Below, in pieces: positions 1 through 10,511 of a DNA stretch of 64,000 bases. Position 1 is the stretch's first letter, and every line of letters begins with the position of its first letter. Below the pieces are notes generated by a model, which made no database searches, had not been told where the DNA came from, and saw nothing but the letters and a program-made list of their open reading frames with translations. Both the position numbers and the translations under genes were made by a program. Source of the stretch: Larix kaempferi. Its lineage: Eukaryota; Streptophyta; Pinopsida; Pinales; Pinaceae. The stretch spans positions 11,377,501-11,441,500 of the forward strand of contig BSBM01000826.1 in assembly GCA_027924585.1 (NCBI GenBank). Reading direction: 5' to 3'.

Positions 1-33
1 TCTCCGAGCCCTCGGCAATATCCTCAATATAAA

Positions 34-800
34 CTATGTTTCCTTTGTCTTTGCATACGATATGCCCTGCATCTTCATTTGCCTCAAGTAGCACTCCTCA
101 TAAGCAGCAAGTCCATTTTTTAAAAGAGTCGATAGACCATTATGAATCATGAAAGTCCTAAGCTGGTATATCAAGAATTTCAACTTAATCATCAGTTTTT
201 CAGCTTCATTAGCCAAGTCACCATCCTCAAACATCCTTGCCTCAAAACTAGACTCCGTGTGATTTATTAGCACTACATATATCACGTAACCCTTGTCTAG
301 GCTCGCATGAAGCTTTCAGGGATGAGCGGAAGTGGCACTTCTTCCAACGCTTTATTTAGATGTGTAACAATCTCAGAGTTTACAATTCGGGCCACAAAAC
401 CCTCTAAAATTTTACCTTGCACCTCAACATGATCTTTCGTTCCTGGCACTGAAATGTCAGCAATTTTATCCCTAACTTCACACGCTGTTCTTGCAGTACC
501 CTCTTCACAAAGGTATGAGAAAGCAAGTACAATGTCCCTAAGGCCATCCACAATTGCTTTTCGTTGACGAGTAATACCCAATCCAGATAAATACTTTGCT
601 TCTGCTTCACCTTCTGCTCATTTGATTTGCAAGATTTTCTCTGCCTCAGCTTTGTCTTTTGTTGCTACCCCCCATTCTTGTGGCTGCATTTATTTCATTC
701 ATTTCTCTCTTCATAGTTTCATTAGGCTCTATATCAACAATGAGAGTTTGCACTATCTGAAATCCATAGTTTTTCATAACCTTTTAACTAAAATCGTGGT
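34..800 (-). pseudogene. HIR::tRNA-ligase chimera, copy in LTR a
   Basis: Read on the minus strand, about 530-800 encodes an HIR/SPFH piece (NYGFQIVQ..., [24 protein letters not shown]). It continues directly into a tRNA ligase piece at about 297-535 ([32 protein letters not shown]), then a second ligase piece at about 34-285 (LANEAEKLMIKLKF, YLRQMK). No intron lies between them. An in-frame TGA replaces a CGA codon in the HIR part and an extra C occurs near 670, so no full product is possible. The pieces are short compared with HIR (about 285 residues) and plant tRNA ligase (about 1,100 residues). Family calls rest on remembered conserved motifs. Confidence 0.72.
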
Positions 801-924
801 TTTCTTTCTCCTAATTCTGCAAATGAATGGCGTTAGGGTTCTCGGAATTTTTCAAGAAAAGTATGAAAAAAAAATAAGATGACCTTCTTTTATTCCCCAC
901 AAAAATAACCGAGGTGGTACCACA

Positions 925-1165
925 TGGCCTTTGCAGTGCTAGGTGTTTCTTCACTATCGCTGGGCAATGATACCTTGGAGCTATCCTTCCTTGTATTGTA
1001 TCTACGTGAATGCACGCGGATCTTTGACTTCAATCAATAGAAATCTGAGGCATCGCCGGAAGACTTCCAAATGAATTTGTTACAGGTTGAGGTATTGTAA
1101 CCATTATATTCTGCTAAGTGGGTTGTCCAAACATGCTTTGCCCAAAAGTTGGAATTGATACGCCA
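925..1165 (-). pseudogene. NUP98-like nucleoporin fragment, copy in LTR a
   Basis: The minus strand encodes PTFGQSMFGQP, then MVTIPQPVTNSFGSLPAMPQ, and further down SDSEETPSTAKA. These match the end of the FG-repeat region and the linker of plant NUP98-type nucleoporins, which line the nuclear pore. A stop interrupts the first stretch (after FGQPT) and the two stretches lie in different frames, so it is a dead fragment. It is in the same orientation as the retrotransposon and upstream of the HIR piece. Confidence 0.6.
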
Positions 1166-1405
1166 CCCAAACCATCAGAAGCAGCTAACGAAGTGCTGAA
1201 AAGATACTCATCTCATGTCAAATCCTGTATCCTGGCTGCGAATGGCCAAATTTACCAAACTTCGACGACCTTCCTAAAGCTTTCTGTATCTTATCAGGCT
1301 TTGGATTGTAAACAAACCATTCGTATTTCACAGGTAACTCAACAGCAGAATGGTCTTCGACGGTGGCTGATTGCTCGCTTGACTCATTCATGAGTAGCCT
1401 AAAAA
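1166..1405 (-). pseudogene. Unrecognised short coding-like stretch in LTR a
   Basis: An ATG at about 1392 opens MNESSEQSATVEDHSAVELP, and the frame runs to YEWFVYNPKPDKIQK and SKFGKFGQSQPGYRI before a stop. The stretch recurs in all five LTR copies with mostly silent or conservative changes. I do not recognise it. It sits just upstream (element sense) of the NUP98-like piece and could be another captured exon or the 5' end of the same captured transcript. Confidence 0.4.
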
Positions 1406-1710
1406 TGATCTTCCTGTATCCATGTTAGCTCAGAAAACTCGGTCACCAGTCAAGTTTTTTACACGTAGCTGCAGGAGCCATCATATGTTGCAAGTTTTAA
1501 ATACCCATTATGGCTGAAACCCTAATTTTCTTCTTTCGCCGAACGAAATCTCACAAATCTTTGCGCCACTACCTCTGAATGTGAAAGAAATGAGATAACA
1601 TCGTGCTAGGGGAAGCATTGGGATAGAGTCGACGAGCTTGTGGTAAAATAGTGTCAGGGTTTTGTCATTCTGTTATAAACAATAAAATGCCAAAAGAGGA
1701 TACCACTTCC

Positions 1711-1720
1711 CCTTTTTATA
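1711..1720 (-). promoter_or_regulatory. TATA box of LTR a
   Basis: The minus strand reads TATAAAAAGG, a strong TATA box about 1 kb inside the LTR's 5' end in element orientation. It would separate a roughly 1-kb U3 from a long R-U5 holding the captured gene pieces. The same box is found in LTRs b, b' and d. Confidence 0.6.
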
Positions 1721-2706
1721 TTCCCGCCAATGGTTTGTCTTTCTAAAAATGGTACCGCATGGCCCATTTAGTGGGCTTCAATACCACTTTTACATATGCT
1801 GGTGAATAAAAAACGTACACATTGGATGGTGGTTTTCGCACCACACCGACTTCATCTCCTATACACCGAGCATTTTGTAAATGCGGTGTCATGCGGACCG
1901 TTGATCCATTTTGAAACTTCTCCATTTGACCTCGTTACGTGTTAGCATGGGAATCAAGGATTTGAAAATGCAGCAGTCGCAACAACCTCTCCTCTACATA
2001 GCTTTTACACTTCGAAGAAAAACCTGGGCGCACCAAATACGTTTTATACATGTTTTCAATCTCGGCCTTTATCCCACATGCAAAATGAAAGAATGTCTTA
2101 TACTCCTTATATATCCGATGGCTCACTACATATTTCAAGTAACAAACGGGAAAATCTTTTGCGTTGAAGGATAAGTGATGCTTTAACCCTCATGGCTTCG
2201 GCGCTTGGTCTCATGGTGAATCCCTCGATGCTGGGAACATACCTTTTGCTCCATTTTAATTCGACACTTTGGCCCAATATAAAGAATACAACAAACCTTT
2301 TTTTTTTTATGAAGTCTCCTTACTTCATAAAATTGATTTTTTGGCTAAAAATTAAAATATCAAAAACCTTCAAAAAGCTTTAACTTTTGGAAAATAGAAT
2401 ATTGAAGCTTTTCCTATTCATAAAACCTCCAATTATGCCCAAATTGTGAAAACCTTTCTCCATACTTAGTTTTTTTTTCGTCTTTAGCCAGTAAACATAT
2501 TAAACACTTTTCTTCGTAAGTTTTGGCTTAGGTTAAAAGCTGTCAAGGCTGCTTTCGACTTGGGTTTTAAAATTTTTCTAGGTCCTTTATAAAAGCCTTA
2601 GTTCACAAATACCCAGGACCATTTTTTTTTCTACAACTTAAGACAAATCGCTCTTTCTCTGGCAGGCTCGAAACCCCCCGTCATTGAGAATTATTGAATG
2701 CTAACA

Positions 2707-5180
2707 ACTAGGCTTACTCTACTTTAGTTGCACTTGTTGAGGATAACGGGTTGATTCTAGTTGTTCCACCTTGGTTTTTTAGTATGGCTTCTAGATGAAA
2801 CACTAAGAATATGGCGGTTGAAATGACTCTCAAAAGATGGTAGGTAGAAGGCATGGATAATTTTAGGGGCTAAATTTAGCCCATGGGATAAATTAAGGGG
2901 GTTACGAAAATTTAGTGGGCTATTTTCTTATATGGAAAGGTTTTTTTTAGTTGAAATATATTTTCCCAATATTTATTAGAGAATAAATAAATCCAAAACA
3001 AATAGCCTCCCATATATTAATGAGAAAAATGAAAAAAACTATTTTCACCTTAGCAAAATCTGCCTCCAATTTATGTTTTGCCCCCGATTTCTAAATGGTT
3101 GTGGAATCATTCCTTCGCCCCCAATTTTTCAGTAGCGGCGAGACTCCCATGGTTATTTTGCACTCCATTTTCTGTGTAATTTAGGCACACAATTGCATGC
3201 TCCTGGATTTTTAGTCAATTTCATGTTGGTACCTTCTTTCACCTCTTGATCTCTAGTATTCGAGGGAAAATCAAGGGCAATTTTGTCCTATATAAAGAGT
3301 GTAATGATTCATGGTTCACGAACATTGGATTTCACTTGTAGGGTGAAGGTTATGTTTTATGTGATTCCAGTTTTCATTCTTAGTGTTCTCAACATATTAA
3401 TCTGCACGAAACATCTCCATTGTTGAAAGCTCAAGTCTTGAAGGGGCATGCCGCACATGCAATTTATCAGAGAATACATACTCGCATCATGTTTTTTATC
3501 CAATAATTAATGCAGTGTGCTTTTTATCATGCATTTTATCTGCAACTACAATAGATTATTATAGTGTAAGTTTGTCTTTTATCATTATTTTTATCATGGA
3601 TGTTTTTCAAGGCGTGTTCAATTCTATGGCACTCATGATTCTTAGTGCTTATTGAGTGTTTTTAGGGTTTTTATGTATCCTAGGATTACTGGTTTCGTGA
3701 AAGCAATATAGAGCTAAGAAGATATGATTTATTTTATGCCTTTTCAAGTTTAAACCATCGACTAACATTTAAATGTTATTAGTGGTTGTTACTCTTGATG
3801 GAGAGATGCCACGTGGTTTTATATATTCAAAGTAAATTTGTCCTAGTTATTTAATATATGCTTTTATTAAGATCTTGCTCTGTGATTATTATTGGACCCG
3901 AGGCTTTCATGAGAGTGTGTATGTTCATATTTTTTGTGTGTTATTCTTTATGTTTGTGATATTTGTAATATAAATCAATGCACGTTGATTATAATGTTGG
4001 GGCTACAATGGAATGGCAATTATTTTGACATTATCTTCTTGTATAGTTGTCCAAAGCCTTCAGGTAGATTCTTTTATTTGTATCGATGAGTTCGTGACTG
4101 GTAGATTTTTTATTCGTATTTCCAAGTTCATCAATTTTAATTGTAACAATTTTTTTTGGGGTTTGGTATTCATTTTACGGTATTTTTCTTTTTGCAAGGG
4201 TCATTCAGTAGTAAAATATTTTTTTGTAATTTGTTTTGATGTGTAATCGCTATCATCATTCAAAAATGGATCTAGTTATGTATGATGAATATATGATTTA
4301 GTTGGAGCACGATACTTATTTCCATCATGATTATATATAATATGTACAAGGAAGGTTTGACATGATATGTAGACATTCTGCTATTTCATATCTTGTCTTT
4401 TGCATTCAATGATGGTGCGAAACCATTTTTACAAAATTTTGCATGATTTTGAAAATTTGAAGGACATAGATATAGAAACCACCTCAGTTTATCTCAGAAA
4501 AAATAGTCTTTCGAAGTAGTTCTAATGATATGCATGATGATGCATTAATGTGCTTTCTATTCTTGTTAGTGTCTGTTCTTATTCCTAATAACCCTTGCAA
4601 GTTTCTCACTAACTCTAAAAATTCTAAGTCAAATGACATAATTCATATTTTGATTGTCAAGAAAAATAGGAAAAGGTGGTATTCATATCTATAAACAAAA
4701 AATCATGTTGTTTTTTTCTTAGAGGGTAGCTTAAAAATGTGAGGTTTGGAAAATAAGTTATTTGGGAATTCATACACTATATTAAGCTTGTGGGTCTCGA
4801 TAAGACCCCACATTGTAATACTGGTTCATGGGTGCCATAATCACTCCACGATGTAAAGTGTTCAAATATATCAATTTGTGAGCCTGTCAAGATTTAGGTC
4901 CCCACATGTCTGTGGGAACATTAAGGGACAAGATAACATGTGGAGTCCCCACTTTCCCTAGATCTAGTTAGTGCAGTTATGTTTCACTAACACATTTATT
5001 CGTGAGTGAATGAATATCGCTTGTGAAATGTATAAATAAATTCCTCCTCTCGTCATTCATGTATTTTTTCATTTGATATTTTAGGATTTGAGAGAGTCCA
5101 AAGTTGGGCTTTGGTATATACTCTTCTATTGCACTACCTTAGTAATCTATAGAATCAAAAGTTGAGTCTTCCTCACAAAA
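2707..5180. other. Spacer with no supported gene
   Basis: AT-rich sequence with only short unsupported ORFs. Around 4880-5090 there is a stretch with GTGGGGACT-like blocks and TATAAATA followed by a T-rich run, which resembles an LTR or promoter. It lacks a recognisable partner, so I do not call it. Confidence 0.5.
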
Positions 5181-5340
5181 GATTCACCAAGATGTTACAA
5201 GGTTTTATAATTCGATGAAAGATTCTCCAAGTTTTTCCAATATTTTATAATTTAATGAAATATACGTCAAGATTTTAAAATATCTTAGAATTTAGTGAAA
5301 GATTCGCCAATATTTTACAAGATTCTATAATAGAATGAAA
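5181..5340. repeat. Four 40-bp imperfect tandem repeats (copy A)
   Basis: Four consecutive units of exactly 40 bp (5181, 5221, 5261, 5301) share the pattern GATTC-CCAA...TTTTATAAT...GATGAAA. They are kept in segments B (38753-38912) and C (44815-44974), so the array predates the duplications. No coding frame is maintained through it. Confidence 0.85.
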
Positions 5341-6260
5341 ATTTAGCTAAAACATTTATATACATATTATATTATTGATAAAATAGCCTTCAAATTTTCC
5401 CATATATTAGAGAGATTCCCCCTTTTATTATACATATAAATTTTGGGGGGTTCTTAAAATTATCCCTCGTAGAAGGGATGAGACAAGTCATGGAGTATTT
5501 CAACACACACATGAAAAAGCAAAAGGTCAAACATGAGGTAATGGAAACTAAGTTGAATGCATGCATTTGAAGTGTGGTAAGCTTTCTAGTCATTTTGAAA
5601 TGAACTATAACATAATTATGGTGCTTATGCAAGGGTTCCCAACCTAGAGTGAATCATCCATTGTTTCGTTGTTAAAAATAAGTTATGTTTTTATTTTGTA
5701 CCGTTATGAAGAAGTGTGATGGGTCAAGGTAAATTGAATAGAATTTATAAAAAAAATTGTTTAGCTCATCTATAAAGTTGCAATCCAAAAACAATCTTTA
5801 AAAAAATATTAAAATTAAAATAAAATAGAAAAATCATTTCACCAAATTATTAACCATATTCTTAAAAACAAAATTAATAAAAAAATATGAGTTAACTAAA
5901 TTATAACTATATTCTTTTCCTTTCCTTCTTATTTATAAAAAATATTCTTTTCATTCTTTATATAAACTAAAATATACCACTTATGTTTAAAATTTATTAA
6001 AAATATATCAAATTATATAAATATTAATGTTAATTATTATATATAAGTAACTAAAACAAACTTTAAAAATAAAAATAATAAGATATAAATATTAATGAAG
6101 TTTATTATATAAATGTCACAAAAATGTCAACCCTATTCTTTTCATTTCCTTTATAAAATGAAATATAATAAACCACATAGCCTTTCAACTGGATGTATAC
6201 ATAAGAATGGTTCATGAAATACTTGCAACGACGAAAATATTGATGCAAATTTATTTCCAT
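5341..6260. other. Very AT-rich spacer downstream of ERF A
   Basis: A+T-rich sequence with many short AAATAATA and TATAAATATTAAT blocks. Segment B carries an extra partial unit here (39600-39735). No gene, terminator or RNA gene is evident. Confidence 0.5.
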
Positions 6261-6400
6261 AGTAAATCATATTTATTTCCAAAACCAAAATTCTCCGCTC
6301 GGTTCTATACTGAACCAAACATAAAGAAATAGTAAATCATATTTATTTCCAAAACCAAAATTCTCCGGTGGGTTCTATACTGAACCAAACATAAAGAAAT
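6261..6400. repeat. 70-bp direct duplication over the ERF A stop codon
   Basis: Two 70-bp units (6261-6330 and 6331-6400) differ at a few bases. The second contains the last codons and TAG stop of ERF A. The first is a relic copy of the same gene end, just beyond it. The same pair occurs at 39885-40024. Confidence 0.85.
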
Positions 6401-7466
6401 CATCAGTATCCAGGTTAGCTTGTCCGTAGTCCTCCTGACTGCGCTGCCACATGAACGGTGGCAACGGTGGTATCTCATACCTCGGAGTCATGCAGGATGG
6501 CGTCGGTGTCGTGGTATTGCAGAGATCTGGGACCAGGATGGCGTCGGTGTCGTGGTGTTGCGGATTAAAAAACGAGTAATCCTGCATGAATGTTGCAGGC
6601 ATTAGCATTGCACTGCCCGGGAGGTCACTGAACTGAAGGGCTGCAGATGTGGGGGATCCAGAAAGATCTGGGACCAGGTGAGGCAGTGCAGGGTGTAGGT
6701 TTTGATCACTGGTCTCGTGATTAAAACACGAGTAATCCTGCATGGATGTTGCAGGCATTAGCATTGCACTGCCGGGGAGGTCACTGAACTGAAGGGCTGC
6801 AGATGTGGGGGATCCGGAGAGATCTGGGACCAGGTAAGGCAGTGCAGGGTGTAGGTTTTGATCAATGGTCTGTTGATTAAAACACGAGTAATCCTGCATT
6901 GCACGACCCGGGACGTTACTGAACTGAAGGGCTGCAGATGTGGGGGAACCGGAGAGCAGAAAATGGTGTTGGGGATGGGGCATGGAGGTTGCAGGCATTA
7001 GCATTGCACAGCCCGGTACGTCACTGAACTGAAGGGTTGCAGATGGGGGGGAGCCGGAGAGCAGAAAATGGTGTTGGGGCCGGGGCTCGGGGTACGGGCG
7101 AGGATTTAGGGGCTGCGGACGTGGAAGAAGGGGTCTTAGAGTGGTCAGGTGAGAGGAAACGGGACGGGCAGAAGATGGCTGCAGATTGAACTGCGCTTGG
7201 GATCCATACAATGCTAAGGCCTCACGGTCATAGGCACGGGCGGCCTCTTGGGCGGTGGTGAAGGTGCCAAGCCATTTACGCTTTCCCTTCCCTGGCTCTT
7301 TGATCTCGGCTACCCATTTCCCCCAGCTACGCTGACGGACTCCTTTGAAGCGAAATTTGTAGTTGTCTGGTCCACCTTTGGTTTTGTTATTCCCATTCAC
7401 TCGCCGGGGCTGTGTCTTCGACTTCACTCTGCCAATTTTCTCGGCACCGCTCCCTTCGCCTACCAT
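6375..7466 (-). CDS. ABI4-like AP2/ERF transcription factor (ERF A)
   Basis: A 363-residue intronless protein. Residues 31-35 are GGPDN and the single AP2 domain spans about residues 38-96 ([44 protein letters not shown]). KGGPDN followed by the [10 protein letters not shown] form is characteristic of ABI4, the DREB A-3 group, whose members bind CE1-type elements and act in abscisic acid and sugar signalling. The Pro/Ser/Gln-rich C-terminal half carries internal repeats built on [19 protein letters not shown] and MQDYSCFN, and the protein ends in an acidic [12 protein letters not shown] chose the ATG at 7466 because it starts a natural N-terminus and lies about 80 bp from a TATA box, although the frame is open further upstream. 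Nuclear location and DNA binding are inferred from the family. The exact orthology to ABI4 is probable, not proven. Confidence 0.85.
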   Translation of the reverse strand: MVGEGSGAEKIGRVKSKTQPRRVNGNNKTKGGPDNYKFRFKGVRQRSWGKWVAEIKEPGKGKRKWLGTFTTAQEAARAYDREALALYGSQAQFNLQPSSARPVSSHLTTLRPLLPRPQPLNPRPYPEPRPQHHFLLSGSPPSATLQFSDVPGCAMLMPATSMPHPQHHFLLSGSPTSAALQFSNVPGRAMQDYSCFNQQTIDQNLHPALPYLVPDLSGSPTSAALQFSDLPGSAMLMPATSMQDYSCFNHETSDQNLHPALPHLVPDLSGSPTSAALQFSDLPGSAMLMPATFMQDYSFFNPQHHDTDAILVPDLCNTTTPTPSCMTPRYEIPPLPPFMWQRSQEDYGQANLDTDDFFMFGSV

Positions 7467-7544
7467 TTTCCCTTCTAGTATTTTTCCCTTATGCTTCTCA
7501 ATCGTTACAAGCGGGGGTGCATTTTATTTCTTTTGGCGCCCAGG

Positions 7545-7551
7545 TTTTATA
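7545..7551 (-). promoter_or_regulatory. TATA box of ERF A
   Basis: The minus strand reads CTATAAAACC, about 80 bp upstream of the ERF A ATG. The box is kept in copy B and destroyed in the broken copy C. Confidence 0.6.
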
Positions 7552-7617
7552 GATGAAAACGACGCAAGGGGAGCAGTTGGCCACCCAGCTTTCTCGGTTT
7601 ACATCGGCTAACGCACT

Positions 7618-7746
7618 AAACCCTAGTTTGGCGGCAGTTTGAAAGAATGGGTATAGATTGCCATTGGCTAACGCCGTAAACCCTAGTTGGGCGGCAGTGT
7701 GAAAGAATGGGTTTACATTGCCATTGGCTAACGCAGTAAACCCTAG
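7618..7746 (-). repeat. 60-bp tandem repeats with telo-box-like motifs, ERF A promoter
   Basis: Two full 60-bp units (starts 7618 and 7678) and a third partial unit (7738) each begin AAACCCTAG and contain GCGGCAGTnTGAAAGAATGG and CCATTGGCTAACG. AAACCCTA is the core of the plant telo-box. The array lies about 70-200 bp upstream of the TATA box. Copy B has one more unit. Confidence 0.8.
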
Positions 7747-7770
7747 TGGGTGCAGTTCATAAGTGATCAT

Positions 7771-8699
7771 GATATCGTTGTCAATTTAGGGTTGTGTATC
7801 ATTAGGCGTGTTTGAACAAATAAGATGAGCAAAGTAGATCATTAATTGCGTCGTTCCGTATGGATCCACTACTTTTGCTTGATGAGAAGCAGAGCACGCG
7901 GTATTTGTGGAGATTCATCCCCATCGTCTTGGAAATCAAAATATGTTCCGCTGGTAAATTAATAATCAGACACGGCTTCTTCGTTTACAGCTAAACTCAT
8001 TCTTGATTATATTTTTGTTCTCACGAACAGCTAAACGGATTCCTTTGGCCTTTCAACTGATCAAGTAATTTGCCGGAATCCTTTGGTCTTCATTTCGATA
8101 TAGTAGAAACATGTCCGGAATCCTTATAATACGGCCAGCGTTGGGGCATGGTATTTAAAACCTAGATGAATATCGGTAGGTTTATCTTTTCAAAAAAATA
8201 GGAGATTGAGGAAGGATTCTTCGACTAACATTTGTTGTAGTGAAATTTATTTTTGTTAAATTTAATAACAATTTAATAAACAATAGGTAAACTTTATTAT
8301 GAATCGAAATTTTGCTAATTAGTGGGCTTTTTCAAAACAATAACCAAAAAATATTTATCACACATAACAACCAAAAGAGTAATGACTATGTGACCATGAT
8401 GTATAAACCACAAATCATTACAAGAAACACATTTTTATATCCAAAGAGTAGCATCTTCCTCGAGTAGTAAAAAACATATATAGTGCCCCTTATGGGAATA
8501 AGCTTAGAAACTATCTATATAGAATAAATAAAAATCCACTTTCATTAAGGTCTAGAAGTTCTTTGCTACCGTCATTCAGGTCTAAGAGAGAGAAAGGGCA
8601 TCCACCTCCGCATTTAGCTATTTGAAAACATTTACGAAATAGATCCGATCGAATGCCTCAATCAAATCTCTAATCAAATCCTAGAGCCTAGACAAATCA
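7771..8699. other. Upstream region of ERF A, no gene seen
   Basis: Contains unique-looking sequence kept in copies B and C up to about 8120 (C breaks there). A short imperfect repeat around CGGAATCCTTTGG and CCGGAATCCTT lies near 8040-8130. No ORF with recognisable content. Confidence 0.45.
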
Positions 8700-10190
8700 A
8701 GATTGTTCATCACAACTTTCTTTTGTTCCTATCCAATAACCACCTCGAACCTCTAGGCATGAAAAATATGTTAATCCCAAAGCATACAAAAGCATCCATA
8801 AGGAAACTAATGCCAACTTTCCAAGTACCCCTCGTAGCCCCATCGAAAAAATCCCAAGGGATGTCAAAGTCAAGTTTAGTCATTTTAACCTCGAGATTCT
8901 TCTTTACCTTTGTTGGAGCCTTAAACTCCAAATATTGTTTGTAAATAAGATGTGTTGTTACTTCTGGAGGTACCAAACGATCTTCAAAAATAGTAGTATT
9001 GTGCACCCACGGAAAAAATCCCAAGGGATGTCAAAGTCAAGTTTAGTCATTTTAACCTCGAGATTCTTCTTTACCTTTGTTGGAACCTTAAACTCCAAAT
9101 ATTGTTTGTAAATAAGATGTGTTGTTACTTCTGGTGGTACCAAACGATCTTCAAAAATAGTAGTATTGTGCACTCACCAAATGCCATTTACAAGAAGGCT
9201 AGGAAAAGCTTTGAGCTCAAAGACCTAAGAGTCCACCCACCACATTTTTAAATAATTTTCCAAGGAAAGACAATCCCATCAATATTTTGGATTTAAATCT
9301 TTCATGGCTTATGTCCAAACTTATTTCACATAACCACAATTGAATCTCAAATGATAAATGAATTCCTCTTCGTGTTTGCACAACACACATTGACTCGGGC
9401 CTATCCACCCTCTCTTCCAACCATTATCCCAAGTCATACTTTTATTTTTTAAGGTGAGTGAGTACAATTTTTTCTTTGATATCAGAAACTTAATTTTCCA
9501 CAACAATGACCACCACCATACACCATCCCCTTGGAAAGATTCCTCGGAAGTTGCTTCATGCCCAGGCTTTTCTATGAGCACACTTGTTCCATGGTTCTTT
9601 TGCCAAACCAAGGTGTGTGGAAATTGAGAAAGAACAATAAAATTGAGCTTACAAATCCTCATATAATCCTACCATAGAACCTTCAGACTATCATCTAGAG
9701 CAAGGTCGAGTGCTTCCTTCTAGTGAAAATATCAATTTTCCTCTACACTTGCATCTCTTAAATGATAAATACCCTGAGAATGAAGGATTTCAATTCACTC
9801 CTCATGAAGAGTGTAGGCATACTCTACCCCTACCAAAGGATCATCCTCAATTCACATACTTCTGCCATCCTCAATTCTCCAAATAGTCCACTTCCCAATC
9901 AACTAGAATGCATCTATAAATTCCTTTCACACAATAGAACTTGATTTTTCTGTTTTTCAATATAATTGGAACCAATCCACCATAGACATATCTTTCAAAT
10001 ATTTGGAGCTCATGCAATTTCCCCATAATAAATCATTATAGAGCATTCTCAAAAGGGTTTTTCCAACCAATACTTCCAAAAAAAGGGGCAAATTTCATAG
10101 ACCCCAACCTCCCATGATTCATATTTTTTAGACATGCTAGCTTGCTCCATTTGACCAACATAATACCTTCCTTCTATTAAAGATACAACA
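8700..10190 (-). pseudogene. Dead LINE: 3' end of ORF2 (zf-RVT and RNase H)
   Basis: On the minus strand, about 10190-9660 gives LINE-like pieces (LVGVEYAYTLHEELIEILHS, GIYHLRDAS). About 9662-9320 gives the reverse-transcriptase zinc-binding region (WWWSLLWKIKF, PSQCVLCKHEEE). About 9000-8710 gives a relic RNase H (FDIPWDFFDGATRGTWKVG). Stops and frameshifts are frequent and the reverse transcriptase proper is missing, so it is a truncated non-LTR element. An internal 167-bp duplication repeats the spacer before the RNase H. Confidence 0.7.
8845..9178. repeat. 167-bp direct duplication within the LINE remnant (A)
   Basis: Units 8845-9011 and 9012-9178 are nearly identical and tandem. Both copies A and B carry it (B at 42529-42862), so it predates that duplication. 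Confidence 0.85.
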
Positions 10191-10511
10191 TCATGAGTCA
10201 TTCTCCGGGTCAATTGTGTGTGTCATTATTGAGCCTTGTGTATCGACGTAGTGCCTTATAGGAGCTTGAGTAGGAATTAGGAAACTTGGAGAAGAAACTT
10301 GAGTTGGACTCAAGAATGGTTAAGCTTTATGTCTTGAGGAACGTGCTTTGTATGCCAAAGTGATGATGTTGCATAGTCTTGCTAGTCAAGGCTAAGGTCT
10401 TGTGTGTCAAGAGAGATCCTCATGTGTTGAGGTGGTGCCTAATGTGTTGAGGTGATTCTTTGCATGTCGAATCATGTATGTTGTGTGATGTACTACTAAC
10501 CATGGTTGAGT
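10191..10511. other. Spacer between LINE and Copia LTR
   Basis: About 320 bp containing repeated TGTGTTGAGG and CTTGTGTGTCAAG blocks. No ORF seen. It may belong to the Copia LTR if that LTR starts further left than the TGTTAA chosen here. Confidence 0.4.

Larger units (their letters stand above)
1..2706 (-). repeat. LTR a, 3'-cut by window edge
   Basis: This matches the right-hand 2.7 kb of the full LTRs at 14670-18490 and 32455-36277 and ends at the same TGCTAACA (2699-2706). The sequence after 2706 is the same as that after LTR d (36278 on), so this LTR and LTR d occupy duplicated positions. They also share a CGA-to-TGA change and an extra C in the HIR piece that LTR b and LTR c lack. On the element's strand this part holds U3 (right end), a TATA box and the captured gene pieces. 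Confidence 0.85.

Noticed and set aside
1118-1393. 91-codon plus-strand ORF (also 16903, 20955, 34689)
   Set aside because: It is the antisense shadow of the NUP98-like and adjacent coding stretch on the minus strand.
1-2706. Interpretation of the HIR/tRNA-ligase/NUP98 stretch as a functional host gene
   Set aside because: It is recurrent in every LTR, carries stops and frame changes in every copy, lacks most of each parent protein, and its limits coincide with a retrotransposon LTR.
4867-5110. Possible solo LTR or promoter (TATAAATA, GGGGACTCC blocks) upstream of the 40-bp repeats
   Set aside because: No inverted ends, target duplication or second independent copy could be found. Its repetition is explained by the segmental duplications.
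7498-7770. 90-codon minus-strand ORF upstream of ERF A (110 codons in B)
   Set aside because: It is open only because the 60-bp repeat is a multiple of three. It is in a different frame from ERF and lies across the promoter repeats and TATA box.
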